The notes under the pieces are model-generated. The model did not search any database and was not told where the DNA came from. It was given only the letters and a program-made list of their open reading frames with translations. From assembly GCA_937876375.1 (NCBI GenBank), contig CALEHY010000009.1:186001-250000 (forward strand): DNA of 64,000 nt. The letters are read 5' to 3'. Of this stretch, positions 53,801 through 62,614 are shown one piece after another. The translations under genes were made by a program, and so were the position numbers. Source of the DNA: an uncultured Clostridia bacterium (GTDB lineage Bacteria; Bacillota; Clostridia; Oscillospirales; Acutalibacteraceae). The first letter of the stretch is position 1. Each line of letters starts with the position of its first letter.

Positions 53801-55697
53801 ATTTTGAAATAATCGAATTTGTATCTGACCAAGGACCATACACCCTTTTGCCATCGAACACACGAAATGCTCGAACACGGATATAATATTTAACTCCATT
53901 GGTGAAATTCTTACCAACATAATATGTTGATGACCTTGAATTAATATCAATAGTCGCAATAACTGGGCTAAAGTTACTATATCGGCTATACTGCACCTGA
54001 TATCCAGTACAATTTGCAAGGCTATACCATTTTGCAGATATTGTATGTGACGAGGTAGTTGATGGTGCTCTTAGTGTCACCTTTTTTGGTGTAGTTGTGG
54101 TCGCTATACGAGCACTCTTTTCTCCAGTACCAGCAGAATTATATGCTGACACAGCATAGCGATAAGTTTTGCCAGGAGTTATGCCAGAATGCTTGTAGGT
54201 GGTTTTGCCATCCTTAACAGTTGCAACCTTTGTGTACTTCTTCGTTGAAGAATCATATGTGTATACATAATATCCAGTTGCATTTGATACCTTTGTCCAG
54301 CTCAATGATATATATGTTGAGCCACGACCAGATCTAGTTAATCCAGTCACCTTTACTGGTATTTTCACAGCTTGAGTAGTTGACTGTGTAGTAGAAGTAG
54401 AGGTACTAACAGTTGGTACTGGTGCATTCTTTGATGGCATATCGGTATAAACAGGAATATAAAATATCTTTTTACTAGATAGCACATTCGCATTCTTATA
54501 GGCAGTATAATTTATAGCAGCCTCTGATGCAGCACCATCAAGATTCGTCATATACTCGTGACCATACAGCATACCAGAATCGATATTTACATTAAATTTT
54601 TGCAGATATCCTGTGAACTGATCCTCTGAATAGCCATTGGAAATAACCACAGCACCATTATATATAGCTTTATACGGATTGTTCCAAGGTCTATTGTAAT
54701 TAAAATATGTTGTACGACAATCAGCCTTTAGAACATAGCCGATTTTGCCATCCTTTGAATAGCTATCGGCACCAAGCTCATTATATAATCTGACCTTGTA
54801 ATAATCACCACTTGTTGCCATCCAAGTCATATACTGACCATTGGCAACCTTTGTTTTGGTTCCACTAACCTTTTTTGTGGTAGAGTCATAATTTGGGTAC
54901 AAATATGTGTCCTTGTTAGCTTTCATAAAGCCAGCTGCCCAAGCTAGTCCATCATCTGCCCCACCGTATGCACCAATATTATAATAGTTATATATACCAG
55001 TGAAAGGCACACGATTACCACAAACGCCACCAGCTGTTGGCTTTGAACCACCAACCTCTTGCACAATTTTTGATGCAAGATAGTATGCACTCATACCACT
55101 GTTTTTTGCAGCGTCGATAATAGCTGTTGAATACTTAACCTTGTTGCCGTCCTTTGTATATGTTTTTATTGAAAGGTCAGGCTTGTAATAAGATATATAG
55201 CTATTTGCCATCCATGTGTTAGAGATAATTGACTCTACACCAGCTTGTGTTTGGGACGAATCATATGCTGTTGACTCAAACTGAAAGATATATTTTTCTG
55301 TCAACCAATTTCGTGGGTCCATATAGTATGCAACAGCTGCTTCGGATGCAGACACCCAGTTGCTACCTTCCCATACAGTATATTTGCCATTACTATAACA
55401 GGTTGAGCACTTACAAAAATAAGCATCGGATTTGCCAGAAATTTTCTGCAATCTTTGGTCCCTATGTGGAGTACGCTCGCCAGTAACAGCGTCCTGCCAC
55501 TTAAGATTTGTTTTAAATGGTTTAAAACTCCAGTTAGGATACTTGCTATGTAAATCAACTAGATATGAAACATAGCTCTTTGGAAAGCCAAGTGAAATTA
55601 ACTGATCCTCATAGCTAGATGCTGATACTGAAAACGGAATATACAATGACATTAGCATAACTAATGACATAATTATTGATAAAATGCGTTTTGTCAT
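53799..55697 (-). CDS. Secreted glucosaminidase with two fibronectin III domains
   Basis: Peptidoglycan hydrolase (endo-beta-N-acetylglucosaminidase family) of 632 residues from ATG 55697 (SD GGAGAG). The signal peptide spans residues 1-26. The catalytic region (about 100-330) has the family's ASEAAVAYYMDPRNWLTE, WMANSYISYY, ASKIVQEVGG with a likely catalytic Glu, and YNYYNIGAYGGADDGLAWAAGF. A C-rich insert CKCSTC lies near residue 100, where homologues usually show a Cys-free linker. A Ser/Thr linker then leads to two Fn3-like domains (about 455-632, each starting near VTGLTRSG and VTLRAPST). It is expected to act in the cell wall, on division or turnover. Confidence 0.88.
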   Translation of the reverse strand: MTKRILSIIMSLVMLMSLYIPFSVSASSYEDQLISLGFPKSYVSYLVDLHSKYPNWSFKPFKTNLKWQDAVTGERTPHRDQRLQKISGKSDAYFCKCSTCYSNGKYTVWEGSNWVSASEAAVAYYMDPRNWLTEKYIFQFESTAYDSSQTQAGVESIISNTWMANSYISYYKPDLSIKTYTKDGNKVKYSTAIIDAAKNSGMSAYYLASKIVQEVGGSKPTAGGVCGNRVPFTGIYNYYNIGAYGGADDGLAWAAGFMKANKDTYLYPNYDSTTKKVSGTKTKVANGQYMTWMATSGDYYKVRLYNELGADSYSKDGKIGYVLKADCRTTYFNYNRPWNNPYKAIYNGAVVISNGYSEDQFTGYLQKFNVNIDSGMLYGHEYMTNLDGAASEAAINYTAYKNANVLSSKKIFYIPVYTDMPSKNAPVPTVSTSTSTTQSTTQAVKIPVKVTGLTRSGRGSTYISLSWTKVSNATGYYVYTYDSSTKKYTKVATVKDGKTTYKHSGITPGKTYRYAVSAYNSAGTGEKSARIATTTTPKKVTLRAPSTTSSHTISAKWYSLANCTGYQVQYSRYSNFSPVIATIDINSRSSTYYVGKNFTNGVKYYIRVRAFRVFDGKRVYGPWSDTNSIISK

Positions 55698-55791
55698 ACA
55701 CACTCTCCTATACAAATTACGATATAATTATAACATTATGTAATAATGTTGTCAATTTTGTGTTACGAGTTGTAATTATTTGCATTTTATG

Positions 55792-55819
55792 TTGATTTTT
55801 GTCGTAATTAATATATAAT
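55792..55819 (+). promoter_or_regulatory. Predicted promoter of the XRE regulator gene
   Basis: TTGATT (55792-55797), 16-base spacer, TATAAT (55814-55819), then GTGGTG as SD. Confidence 0.5.
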
Positions 55820-55848
55820 GGATATATAAAGATTAGTGTGGTGAAATT

Positions 55849-56253
55849 ATGAACGATTACATAATTAAATACAACATACAAAAGAATTTGCAAAACATTC
55901 GTAGAGCAAACGGATTAAGACAAGAGGACGTTGCTAATGCGCTAGGCATTAACAGAAGCACATACACCTCATGGGAGCTTGGCAGAAGCGTGCCAAAACC
56001 AGCACAGCTATCAGAGCTTGCAAAAATGTTCTGCTGTACAGTTGACTTTTTGATAAACAATCACGGCAACAAGCTACCAACCTTGCGAAATGATATCCCA
56101 TACAAAAATGATACGAGAATATATGGTGACAACTATATGATAGAGCTGTCCGATGAAGAGAGAGCACTACTACTAAAGTTTCGATTGCTAAACAGCAAGG
56201 ACAAGGCTATGCTAGACAAATATATTGACAGCATAGGTAAAGAAACAGAATAA
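55849..56253 (+). CDS. XRE-family transcriptional regulator
   Basis: Small helix-turn-helix regulator of 134 residues. The Cro/CI HTH spans about 14-65: LQNIRRANGLRQEDVANALG, INRSTYTSWELGRSVPKPAQ and LSELAKMFCCTVDFLI. The remaining 70 residues (LSDEERALLLKFRLLNSKDK) are helical, of the kind used for dimerisation. Targets are unknown; the nearest divergent gene is the glucosaminidase. Confidence 0.9.
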   Translation: MNDYIIKYNIQKNLQNIRRANGLRQEDVANALGINRSTYTSWELGRSVPKPAQLSELAKMFCCTVDFLINNHGNKLPTLRNDIPYKNDTRIYGDNYMIELSDEERALLLKFRLLNSKDKAMLDKYIDSIGKETE

Positions 56254-56255
56254 AC

Positions 56256-56290
56256 AAAAGGATTGTTGATATTCAACAATCCTTTTTCTA
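56256..56290. terminator. Bidirectional terminator of the XRE and D,D-carboxypeptidase genes
   Basis: AAAAGGATTGTTGA / TCAACAATCCTTTT stem with loop TAT, T-rich on the plus side. Confidence 0.85.
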
Positions 56291-56297
56291 TTATATA

Positions 56298-57674
56298 TTA
56301 TCTTCGTCTTGGTGGTGGGAGATAATCATCGCTATTTTCTATGCGTTCGATTTCCTCCTGTTTTGCTCTCTTTTCCTTTATTCTCTTATCTTCAGCATTA
56401 ACACGCTTAATAAATCTGACGAAATACAAAACAGCCACAGCAATAAGAATAAACAGAATAGCAAGAACAATCTTGTTAGTGAAAATCTTCTTAAAGATAT
56501 TGAACAATTTTAAAAATGTTGAAAGCTCAACAGTTTGCGCTGCGACCAAATCAACCGTTGCTATAGTCTGGTCGGCATAAATGATATTTGCAGAGCAGAT
56601 ATAATCCCCTTTTGTGATAGGTGCTTCTAACTGTTCTGGAGCATCAATAGGCTCAAAATAAACAGCTGATGGGTCTAGCGATGCTGGAACAAGAGTAGTA
56701 ATATCCTCTTTTGCAACAAGCTGAACAGAGTCAACGTCCTTGCCATTAACGATAGGCACCTCATGAACTAGCTCATTCTGTCTAACTACAGTAGCATATT
56801 TGATAGTATCGAACGCCCAGTCGAACAAAGATTTTGCATCAATGAATGAGCACTTTGTATCAATACCATCAAGCTTCTTAATTGGTGAGTCAAGCACAAC
56901 AGCCAAGTAGTTATATCCATCCTTTGCAGCACGAGTGATAACACAATATCCAGCCTCTGTAGTTGAGCCAGTCTTAATACCCTTTGCATACTCGTAAAAA
57001 TATGTTACATGAAATCTGTCGAGCATAAAATTAGTATGAACGAATGTGATATCATCATATACATATTGCTGTGTCGATGATATGGTATTGAATGTTTCAC
57101 TCTTCATAGCTTCAAGAGTAATCTTTGCCATATCAGATGCTGTAGTGTAATGATTTTCATCATGTAGGCCATCGCAATTAACGAAATGGGTATTCTTGCA
57201 GCCAATGGACTCAACCCATTCGTTCATCATAGCAACATACGAAGGTACATCATCAGCGACATATTCTGCCAAAACATTACAAGCATCACAGGCTGAATGT
57301 ACCATAACTAAATACAAAAGCTGTTCAATAGTGATAGTTGAGCCAATCTTTAGACCAGCAACCTGTGCACCAGTACCATATAGAGACTCGATAGCATTCT
57401 GTGATACTGTGGTAGTAGCCTGCAAATCCTTAACATTATTGATAGCAACGATAGCTGTAACAATCTTTGTAAGTGAAGCAGGATACTTTAGCTTGTCCTG
57501 ATTCTTTTGTGCAACTACTGGGTGGGACTCGTCATCAAGATTGATGAGCATATATGCATCGGCATATATCTTGGTTGATGGAACATATGTAGCAGCATCT
57601 GCTGACAATGGCAGAGCAAAAAGTGATATAGACAATATAATAAATGTCATAAAAACTGATACCAGTTTTTTCAT
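56298..57674 (-). CDS. D-alanyl-D-alanine carboxypeptidase (peptidase S11)
   Basis: Trims the terminal D-Ala from peptidoglycan stem peptides. Signal peptide 1-27; S11 domain starts with SxxK in SLTKIV and has KTG in GIKTGSTTEAGYC. The middle SxN element reads SACDAC instead of the usual SGN/SAN, so the Asn is replaced by Cys. A C-terminal beta region (residues about 280-400) precedes a membrane helix (about 405-425) and a charged tail ending PPPRRR, giving a DacA/PBP5-like topology anchored from the C-terminus. Length 458. The promoter on the minus strand is TTGTCA-17-TATAAT (57703-57731). Confidence 0.88.
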   Translation of the reverse strand: MKKLVSVFMTFIILSISLFALPLSADAATYVPSTKIYADAYMLINLDDESHPVVAQKNQDKLKYPASLTKIVTAIVAINNVKDLQATTTVSQNAIESLYGTGAQVAGLKIGSTITIEQLLYLVMVHSACDACNVLAEYVADDVPSYVAMMNEWVESIGCKNTHFVNCDGLHDENHYTTASDMAKITLEAMKSETFNTISSTQQYVYDDITFVHTNFMLDRFHVTYFYEYAKGIKTGSTTEAGYCVITRAAKDGYNYLAVVLDSPIKKLDGIDTKCSFIDAKSLFDWAFDTIKYATVVRQNELVHEVPIVNGKDVDSVQLVAKEDITTLVPASLDPSAVYFEPIDAPEQLEAPITKGDYICSANIIYADQTIATVDLVAAQTVELSTFLKLFNIFKKIFTNKIVLAILFILIAVAVLYFVRFIKRVNAEDKRIKEKRAKQEEIERIENSDDYLPPPRRR

Positions 57675-57702
57675 AAACTTGACACCTCTTGAAATAAATT
57701 AT

Positions 57703-57731
57703 ATTATAATAATATCATATTTGAGTGACAA
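57703..57731 (-). promoter_or_regulatory. Predicted promoter of the D,D-carboxypeptidase gene
   Basis: Minus-strand TTGTCA (57726-57731), 17-base spacer, TATAAT (57703-57708). Confidence 0.55.
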
Positions 57732-57771
57732 ATAAAAGAGCATAATTAACAAAAATTATCTGGAGGATAAA

Positions 57772-58446
57772 ATGGTATATATTACTGGAGATACCCACGG
57801 TGATTTAAGCTTTTTCAAAAATCCTGCACTAAGAAAGCTAACAGAGGATGACACGCTGATTATATGTGGTGATTTTGGCTTTTTATGGGACGATAGCGAA
57901 AAGGAACGAAAAGCTATCGAAACATTAGTAAAAAAGAAATACACCATCTGTTTTGTTGATGGTGCACACGAAAACTACGATATGCTTGCAAAATACAAGC
58001 CATACAGATTCAAGGGTGGCAACGCACACAAGATTGCATCCAACATATATCACCTACTCCGTGGTGAGATATTCACCTTTGACAAAAAGACATTCTTCTG
58101 TATGGGCGGTGGCGAAAGCCTTGATGCAGAAATGCGACTAGAGGGTCTGACCTGGTGGAAAGAAGAAATGCCAAATAGTGAAGAGCTAATGAATGGTGCA
58201 AGAAATCTAAAGGATTACGAGTACAAGGTTGACTATGTTATCACTCATGAGGCACCTGCTATCGCAAAGGATTTCATCCGTTTGCATACAAATCACGAGA
58301 TGAAGATGACACCGCTGAACACATATTTGCAAGAGCTAATGAAAAGTGTAGAATACGAGCACTGGTATTTTGGCTCATTGCATATGGATTTGCCAATCAG
58401 CAAAAAAATGACTGCTGTATTCGACAATATCATCAAGGTTGACTAA
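57772..58446 (+). CDS. Metallophosphoesterase
   Basis: Calcineurin-like phosphoesterase of 224 residues. The metal motifs are in the expected order: GDTHGD near the start, ICGDFGF, FVDGAHENYD and YVITHEAPA, with the C-terminal WYFGSLHMD supplying the last His. The substrate is unknown; a nucleotide or protein phosphate is possible. It has a good SD (GGAGGAT) and its own terminator. Confidence 0.88.
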   Translation: MVYITGDTHGDLSFFKNPALRKLTEDDTLIICGDFGFLWDDSEKERKAIETLVKKKYTICFVDGAHENYDMLAKYKPYRFKGGNAHKIASNIYHLLRGEIFTFDKKTFFCMGGGESLDAEMRLEGLTWWKEEMPNSEELMNGARNLKDYEYKVDYVITHEAPAIAKDFIRLHTNHEMKMTPLNTYLQELMKSVEYEHWYFGSLHMDLPISKKMTAVFDNIIKVD

Positions 58447-58474
58447 GGGACTTTTAAAAAAAGTCCTTTTTTCA
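58445..58474 (+). terminator. Terminator after the phosphoesterase gene
   Basis: AAGGGACTTTT with AAAAGTCCTTTTTT, a short imperfect stem right after the stop codon, ending in a T-run on the plus strand. Confidence 0.7.
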
Positions 58475-58516
58475 TGCAACAAAAATGAATAATTATTGCA
58501 CTATATAAGTGAAAGG
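58475..58516 (+). promoter_or_regulatory. Candidate ECF-type promoter of the lipoprotein gene
   Basis: TGCAAC (58475-58480) and, 20 bases on, CTATATAAGTGAAAGG (58501-58516), identical over 16 bases to the segment preceding the ECF sigma gene at 16876-16891. The string also covers the SD (GAAAGGGG). Suggests control by the same sigma factor; inference only. Confidence 0.4.
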
Positions 58517-58526
58517 GGCTGATAGA

Positions 58527-59402
58527 ATGAAAAAATTATTTATAACTGTAATCAGCATATTACTAGTAATATCATTATGTGCTTGCACTAATCAAGGAAG
58601 CACAAATGAGCCAAACGAAAACAATACCGGTGGTGTAGGAATGGTAAATCCTATATCAAGCTCATCACTGAAAGAAATATGTGATGACTTCGATTTAGGC
58701 GATATCAAATTCGACAAGAATGATAAGCTAGGTGAAATCACAAAAATAGATGGTGACAACACGATATATAGCATTGATATAGCGAACGATGGTATCACAT
58801 ACAACCTACGAATTTGCAAAGCATACGAAGGTGGTAATAGTGACATAAGTGGCGTTTATCTTGATGATGATATTGCTTGTGCAATATTTGATTCGGTCGA
58901 TGAGAACATAGCCCCATCAGCAAATGCCGAAATATCGTCAACTGGCTCAAAGGTAAATTCTGAATGGCTAGGATACTACATTACTCTATCCACTGAAAAA
59001 GAGCAAAATGCTGATGATTTACAAAAGCTATACATTAAATATTGCAAAACATTACTATCCTCAAAAATGCCACAACTAATTTTTGAAGAAGCAAGTAGTA
59101 AGAATAACATTAATATCGTATATGATGCTGGTGACTACAAGGTAAAGGTTGTTGATGGCAAGCTATCATTGTTACAGCTTAGCTACAGTGACGTTGCTAT
59201 TGATATTGAACAAGCGTTAAAGGATAATATAATCGCACCAGAAACTATTGTTCTACTTTGTGGTGAACCAACAGCGACCATCAAGGATGGTGGAACAAAT
59301 ATATACAATCATGATAACTTTACAGTGTACCGAATGAACACATTAGATGGTAACAGGGATATAATCATTGGTCCAAGTGGTGCTGACTTATACGAAAGAT
59401 AA
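58527..59402 (+). CDS. Putative lipoprotein, function unknown
   Basis: Lipoprotein of 291 residues from ATG 58527 (SD AAAGGGG); the longer frame begins at GTG. The signal and lipobox end ISLCAC (Cys20), followed by an Asn/Thr-rich linker (NEPNENNTGG). The rest is a folded extracytoplasmic domain with no family recognised; it includes DEWLGY-like and VAIDIEQALKD stretches. An upstream segment shared with the ECF sigma operon suggests it belongs to an envelope-stress response. Function is unknown. Confidence 0.7.
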   Translation: MKKLFITVISILLVISLCACTNQGSTNEPNENNTGGVGMVNPISSSSLKEICDDFDLGDIKFDKNDKLGEITKIDGDNTIYSIDIANDGITYNLRICKAYEGGNSDISGVYLDDDIACAIFDSVDENIAPSANAEISSTGSKVNSEWLGYYITLSTEKEQNADDLQKLYIKYCKTLLSSKMPQLIFEEASSKNNINIVYDAGDYKVKVVDGKLSLLQLSYSDVAIDIEQALKDNIIAPETIVLLCGEPTATIKDGGTNIYNHDNFTVYRMNTLDGNRDIIIGPSGADLYER

Positions 59403-59424
59403 AACAAAGCCCGTTCATAAGAGA

Positions 59425-59467
59425 AACTGCCATAACGAAGTTTTACCTTCGCTATGGCAGTTGTTTT
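59425..59467 (+). terminator. Terminator after the lipoprotein gene (repeated hairpin family)
   Basis: AACTGCCATAACGAAG / CTTCGCTATGGCAGTT stem (59425-59440, 59447-59462) with one A-C mismatch, loop TTTTAC, then GTTTTTAT. Closely matches the ftsH terminator hairpin (minus-oriented). Confidence 0.8.
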
Positions 59468-59511
59468 TATATTTAGTGTTGGCAGATAATTTTGGTATCA
59501 TGCCAAGATTT

Positions 59512-59769
59512 TAATTGAAAATTGAAAATGGAGAATTAAAAATTAATGGACTTGCAGACAGCAATTATAAGCGGGCGGATAATATCCGCCCCTACGAAAA
59601 CGCTGATTATTAGGACAATCGTAGGGGAAGATATCATCTTCCCGTCAATATAATAGGTGTGGGGTGCGGGTGTCCAGTGGACACCTCTGCGAAGCAGAAG
59701 CACCGACCGAGGCGGGAGCCGAGACAGCCCACCCGAAACTCTCAATTTTGGATTCTCAATTCTCAATTA
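59512..59769. mobile_element. MITE-like non-coding repeat element
   Basis: A 258-base element bounded by imperfect terminal inverted repeats (59512-59541 and 59740-59769; about 23 of 30 positions match), each starting TAATTGA and built from AATTGA units. The interior is GC-rich against AT-rich flanks and folds into several hairpins: GGGCGGAT/ATCCGCCC (59573-59591), CCCCTACG/CGTAGGGG (59589-59627), GGGAAGAT/ATCTTCCC (59625-59643), GGTGTCC/GGACACC. It encodes no gene. TAATTG...CAATTA ends fit a TA-target miniature transposon; no transposase is in the window. Confidence 0.6.
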
Positions 59770-59819
59770 GTTTTATCTTGTCGCAATACCAAAAATGTCA
59801 AACATAGTATATTGCGTAA

Positions 59820-59860
59820 AAAAAATCCGATACTCTCTTTGTGAGAGTATCGGATAAATA
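59820..59860 (-). terminator. Terminator after ispH-S1
   Basis: ATCCGATACTCTC / GAGAGTATCGGAT perfect 13-base stem (59825-59837, 59843-59855); on the minus strand it ends in TTTTTTT. Confidence 0.9.
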
Positions 59861-59870
59861 AATAATATAA

Positions 59871-61964
59871 TTACTCTGCAGTTTCCTCTGCTGGAGCCTC
59901 TTCTGCAACAGGCTCTGCATCAGCAAGCTCCTCGATAACCTCTTCTGGCTTCTCTAGAAGCTCCTTGATTGAAAGAGAAACTCTCTTCTTATCAAAGTCG
60001 ATATCGATAATCTTTGCCTGAACAGTGTCGCCAACCTTAAGAGCATCCTGTGGAGTCTTAATTCTATCCCATGAAATCTGGCTGATATGGATAAGGCCAT
60101 CAACAGTAGGGATAATGTTTGCGAAAGCACCGAATGTAGCGAATGATACAATTCTTGCATCAACTACTGTGCCAACTGGATAATCTCTCTTTAGGATTTC
60201 CCATGGATTATCCTCAATATTCTTAAAGCCAAGAGCAATCTTCTTTGTCTCCTGATCAAGTGACTTGATAGTAACCTCTACAGTGTCGCCAACATTAACA
60301 ACCTCTGATGGGTGCTTAATTCTGCTCCATGAAAGCTCAGAAATATGTACCATACCATCGATACCACCAAGATCAACGAATGCACCGTATGAAGTTAGTG
60401 ACTTAACAGTACCAGTAATCTTCTGACCCTCCTCTAGAGTAGCCCATAGAGACTCCTGCTGTGCCTTGCGCTCTGCATCAGCAACAACCTTGATAGAGCC
60501 AACTGCTCTTCTTCTAGCTGAGTTTACGTCAATAATCTTGAACTTTACAGTTGCACCCTTAAGAACGTCAAGCTCCTGATTACGAGGAACACCTGTAAGT
60601 GATGCTGGAACAAAAACTCTTGTTCCCTTTGCAGTAACGAGCACACCACCACGGATAACCTGGGTAACTGTACCCTCGAGGATTTCATCAGCCTCGTGAG
60701 CAGCAACGATATCGTCCCAGCCCTTTACTGCATCAAACAAACGCTTAGAGAGCTTAAGTACACCCTCCTGATCATCTGTTTTCATGATAACAAGCTTAAT
60801 CTCGTCGCCAACAGCAACAACGTCTTCACACTTTGCGATAGGCTCTGATGAAAGATCATCAAAAGCAACAACGCCAGTCTGCTTTCTGCCAGCTACGTCA
60901 ACAAATACCTCTGTAGGAGTAATTCTTACAACAGTACCTGTTACTACCTTGCTATTTTCGTTTTCCTTGATAGATGCTTCAAACATCTCTGCAAAGGATG
61001 CCTCACCATCAGCAGATGCTTTGACAGCAGGCTTTGTAGCCTTATCAGCGGTTTCTGCTGTCTCCACAACTTCTTCAGTTAAGGCTGAAGTTGTTTCAAC
61101 TTCCTTTTCTTTAATTTCTTCGGACATGGTTTTGAGTACCTCCTTAATAATTACCGAGGGTGTCGAAGCCCCGGCTGTGACACCAATTACCTCATATCCA
61201 GCAAGGTCAATATCCTTTAGCTCGTCTGCTGTTTCAATAAGAAACGATGGACAATTAGTGGAACTAACCTCCTGTAATTTGCAGGTATTTGATGAATGGC
61301 GACCACCGATAACAAGCATTGCGTCGGAATTTTTTGAAATTTCGTACGCTTCCTCCTGTCTATCCGAGGTTGCATTACATATTGTAGCAAAAATTTTACA
61401 ATTTGTACATACCTTTTTGAGAATTTTCTCACATTTTTTCCATTCTTCTAGTGAAAAAGTTGTTTGGGATACACAAATAATTTCTGATTTTTCATCAAAA
61501 TGCTGATTTTGTATAATTTCTAGAAGCTCATGCTCGTTTTTGAACACGAAGGAATCGCCGTTACAATATGAACGAATACCAAGCACCTCTGGGTGATTTT
61601 TGTCACCAGCGACAAGTACTGGAATGCTAGCACTTTCCTTCTTTACGATATTATGAATCTTTGTAACGAACGGACAAGTAGCATTGACATAATCAAGTCC
61701 CCTGCTCTCAATATCGTCGACAATTTGTCGTTCTACTCCATGAGTACGAATAACGATGGTATATCCCTCTGGAGCGTCGGACACATTCTCAATAATCTTA
61801 ACGCCCTTACTCTCCAAATCAGCAACAAGCTGTGCATTGTGGATAATAGGTCCAAGTGTGCACACCTTTTCGCCCTTTTCAACAAGGTCATAGACTAAAT
61901 TAACAGCTCTGTCTACTCCAAAGCAAAAGCCAGCTGTTTTTGCAAGCCTTATTTCTCTGCTCAC
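59871..61964 (-). CDS. ispH: IspH fused to S1 RNA-binding domains
   Basis: Fusion typical of Clostridia, 697 residues. The N-terminal part (about 1-280) is 4-hydroxy-3-methylbut-2-enyl diphosphate reductase, last enzyme of the MEP isoprenoid route: GFCFGVDRAV, NATCPFVTKIH and CNATSDRQEEAY give the three Cys of the [4Fe-4S] centre, and HPEVLG the active-site region. A Glu/Thr-rich linker (about 285-330) leads to four S1 domains (SYGAFVDLGGIDGMVHISEL; SFATFGAFANIIPTVDGLIHIS). The C-terminal part substitutes for ribosomal protein S1. The ending is acidic, EEAPAEETAE. It overlaps plsC by four bases. Confidence 0.95.
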   Translation of the reverse strand: MSREIRLAKTAGFCFGVDRAVNLVYDLVEKGEKVCTLGPIIHNAQLVADLESKGVKIIENVSDAPEGYTIVIRTHGVERQIVDDIESRGLDYVNATCPFVTKIHNIVKKESASIPVLVAGDKNHPEVLGIRSYCNGDSFVFKNEHELLEIIQNQHFDEKSEIICVSQTTFSLEEWKKCEKILKKVCTNCKIFATICNATSDRQEEAYEISKNSDAMLVIGGRHSSNTCKLQEVSSTNCPSFLIETADELKDIDLAGYEVIGVTAGASTPSVIIKEVLKTMSEEIKEKEVETTSALTEEVVETAETADKATKPAVKASADGEASFAEMFEASIKENENSKVVTGTVVRITPTEVFVDVAGRKQTGVVAFDDLSSEPIAKCEDVVAVGDEIKLVIMKTDDQEGVLKLSKRLFDAVKGWDDIVAAHEADEILEGTVTQVIRGGVLVTAKGTRVFVPASLTGVPRNQELDVLKGATVKFKIIDVNSARRRAVGSIKVVADAERKAQQESLWATLEEGQKITGTVKSLTSYGAFVDLGGIDGMVHISELSWSRIKHPSEVVNVGDTVEVTIKSLDQETKKIALGFKNIEDNPWEILKRDYPVGTVVDARIVSFATFGAFANIIPTVDGLIHISQISWDRIKTPQDALKVGDTVQAKIIDIDFDKKRVSLSIKELLEKPEEVIEELADAEPVAEEAPAEETAE

Positions 61965-62614
61965 TTAACCTCAGCCTCCCAAAGCTCTGTAATTCTATCC
62001 ATAACCATATTAGCAGCATTACGAATATCACGAGGTCCAAACTCTGGATTATCAAATCCCATCTCCTCTGGGGTGATAAGCTTGCCATAATTAACAGTAA
62101 CATGAGCGCCAGCCTTAATTTTACCCTTACAACAAATAGCTACTGGCAAAACAGAGGCATTAGTAGCCTTTGCAATAACAGCAACACCAGCCTTGGCACG
62201 CTGTGGAACACCATCCTTGTCCTTAATACGCTTACCCTCTGGGCAAATAGCCATTACATGACCCTCTTCAATAATCTTCTGTCCGTAGTCAATAGCAGAG
62301 GTATCACCCTTACCACGCTTTACTGGGAAGCCATACATATGTGTAATAAACCAACCAGCAAGAGGATTGCTAAAAAGCTCGACCTTCGCCATAAAATGAA
62401 GTGCTGGTACTTGCTTTGGTGATGCAACAAAAACTGGGTCAAATGCACAAGTGTGATTGATAGCAACTATGTAACGAGTACCCTCTGGTGGAAGGTTCTC
62501 TAGTCCCTTATATTTCAAATGATAAACAAGCTTTAATAGAGGTCTAAACAATCCTTTAATAAAGCCATACATTTTGTAATGCTTAACCTGAGAGTAATCA
62601 AATTCCTTCATCAC
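61961..62614 (-). CDS. plsC: 1-acyl-sn-glycerol-3-phosphate acyltransferase
   Basis: Makes phosphatidic acid from lysophosphatidate. The HX4D catalytic motif reads NHTCAFDPVF. The GxPxxR/EGxR block appears as MAICPEGKRIKDKDGVPQ, and a hydrophobic N-terminal stretch gives membrane association. It has 217 residues and four-base overlaps with both cmk and ispH-S1, the usual clostridial cmk-plsC-ispH arrangement. Confidence 0.93.
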   Translation of the reverse strand: MMKEFDYSQVKHYKMYGFIKGLFRPLLKLVYHLKYKGLENLPPEGTRYIVAINHTCAFDPVFVASPKQVPALHFMAKVELFSNPLAGWFITHMYGFPVKRGKGDTSAIDYGQKIIEEGHVMAICPEGKRIKDKDGVPQRAKAGVAVIAKATNASVLPVAICCKGKIKAGAHVTVNYGKLITPEEMGFDNPEFGPRDIRNAANMVMDRITELWEAEVK

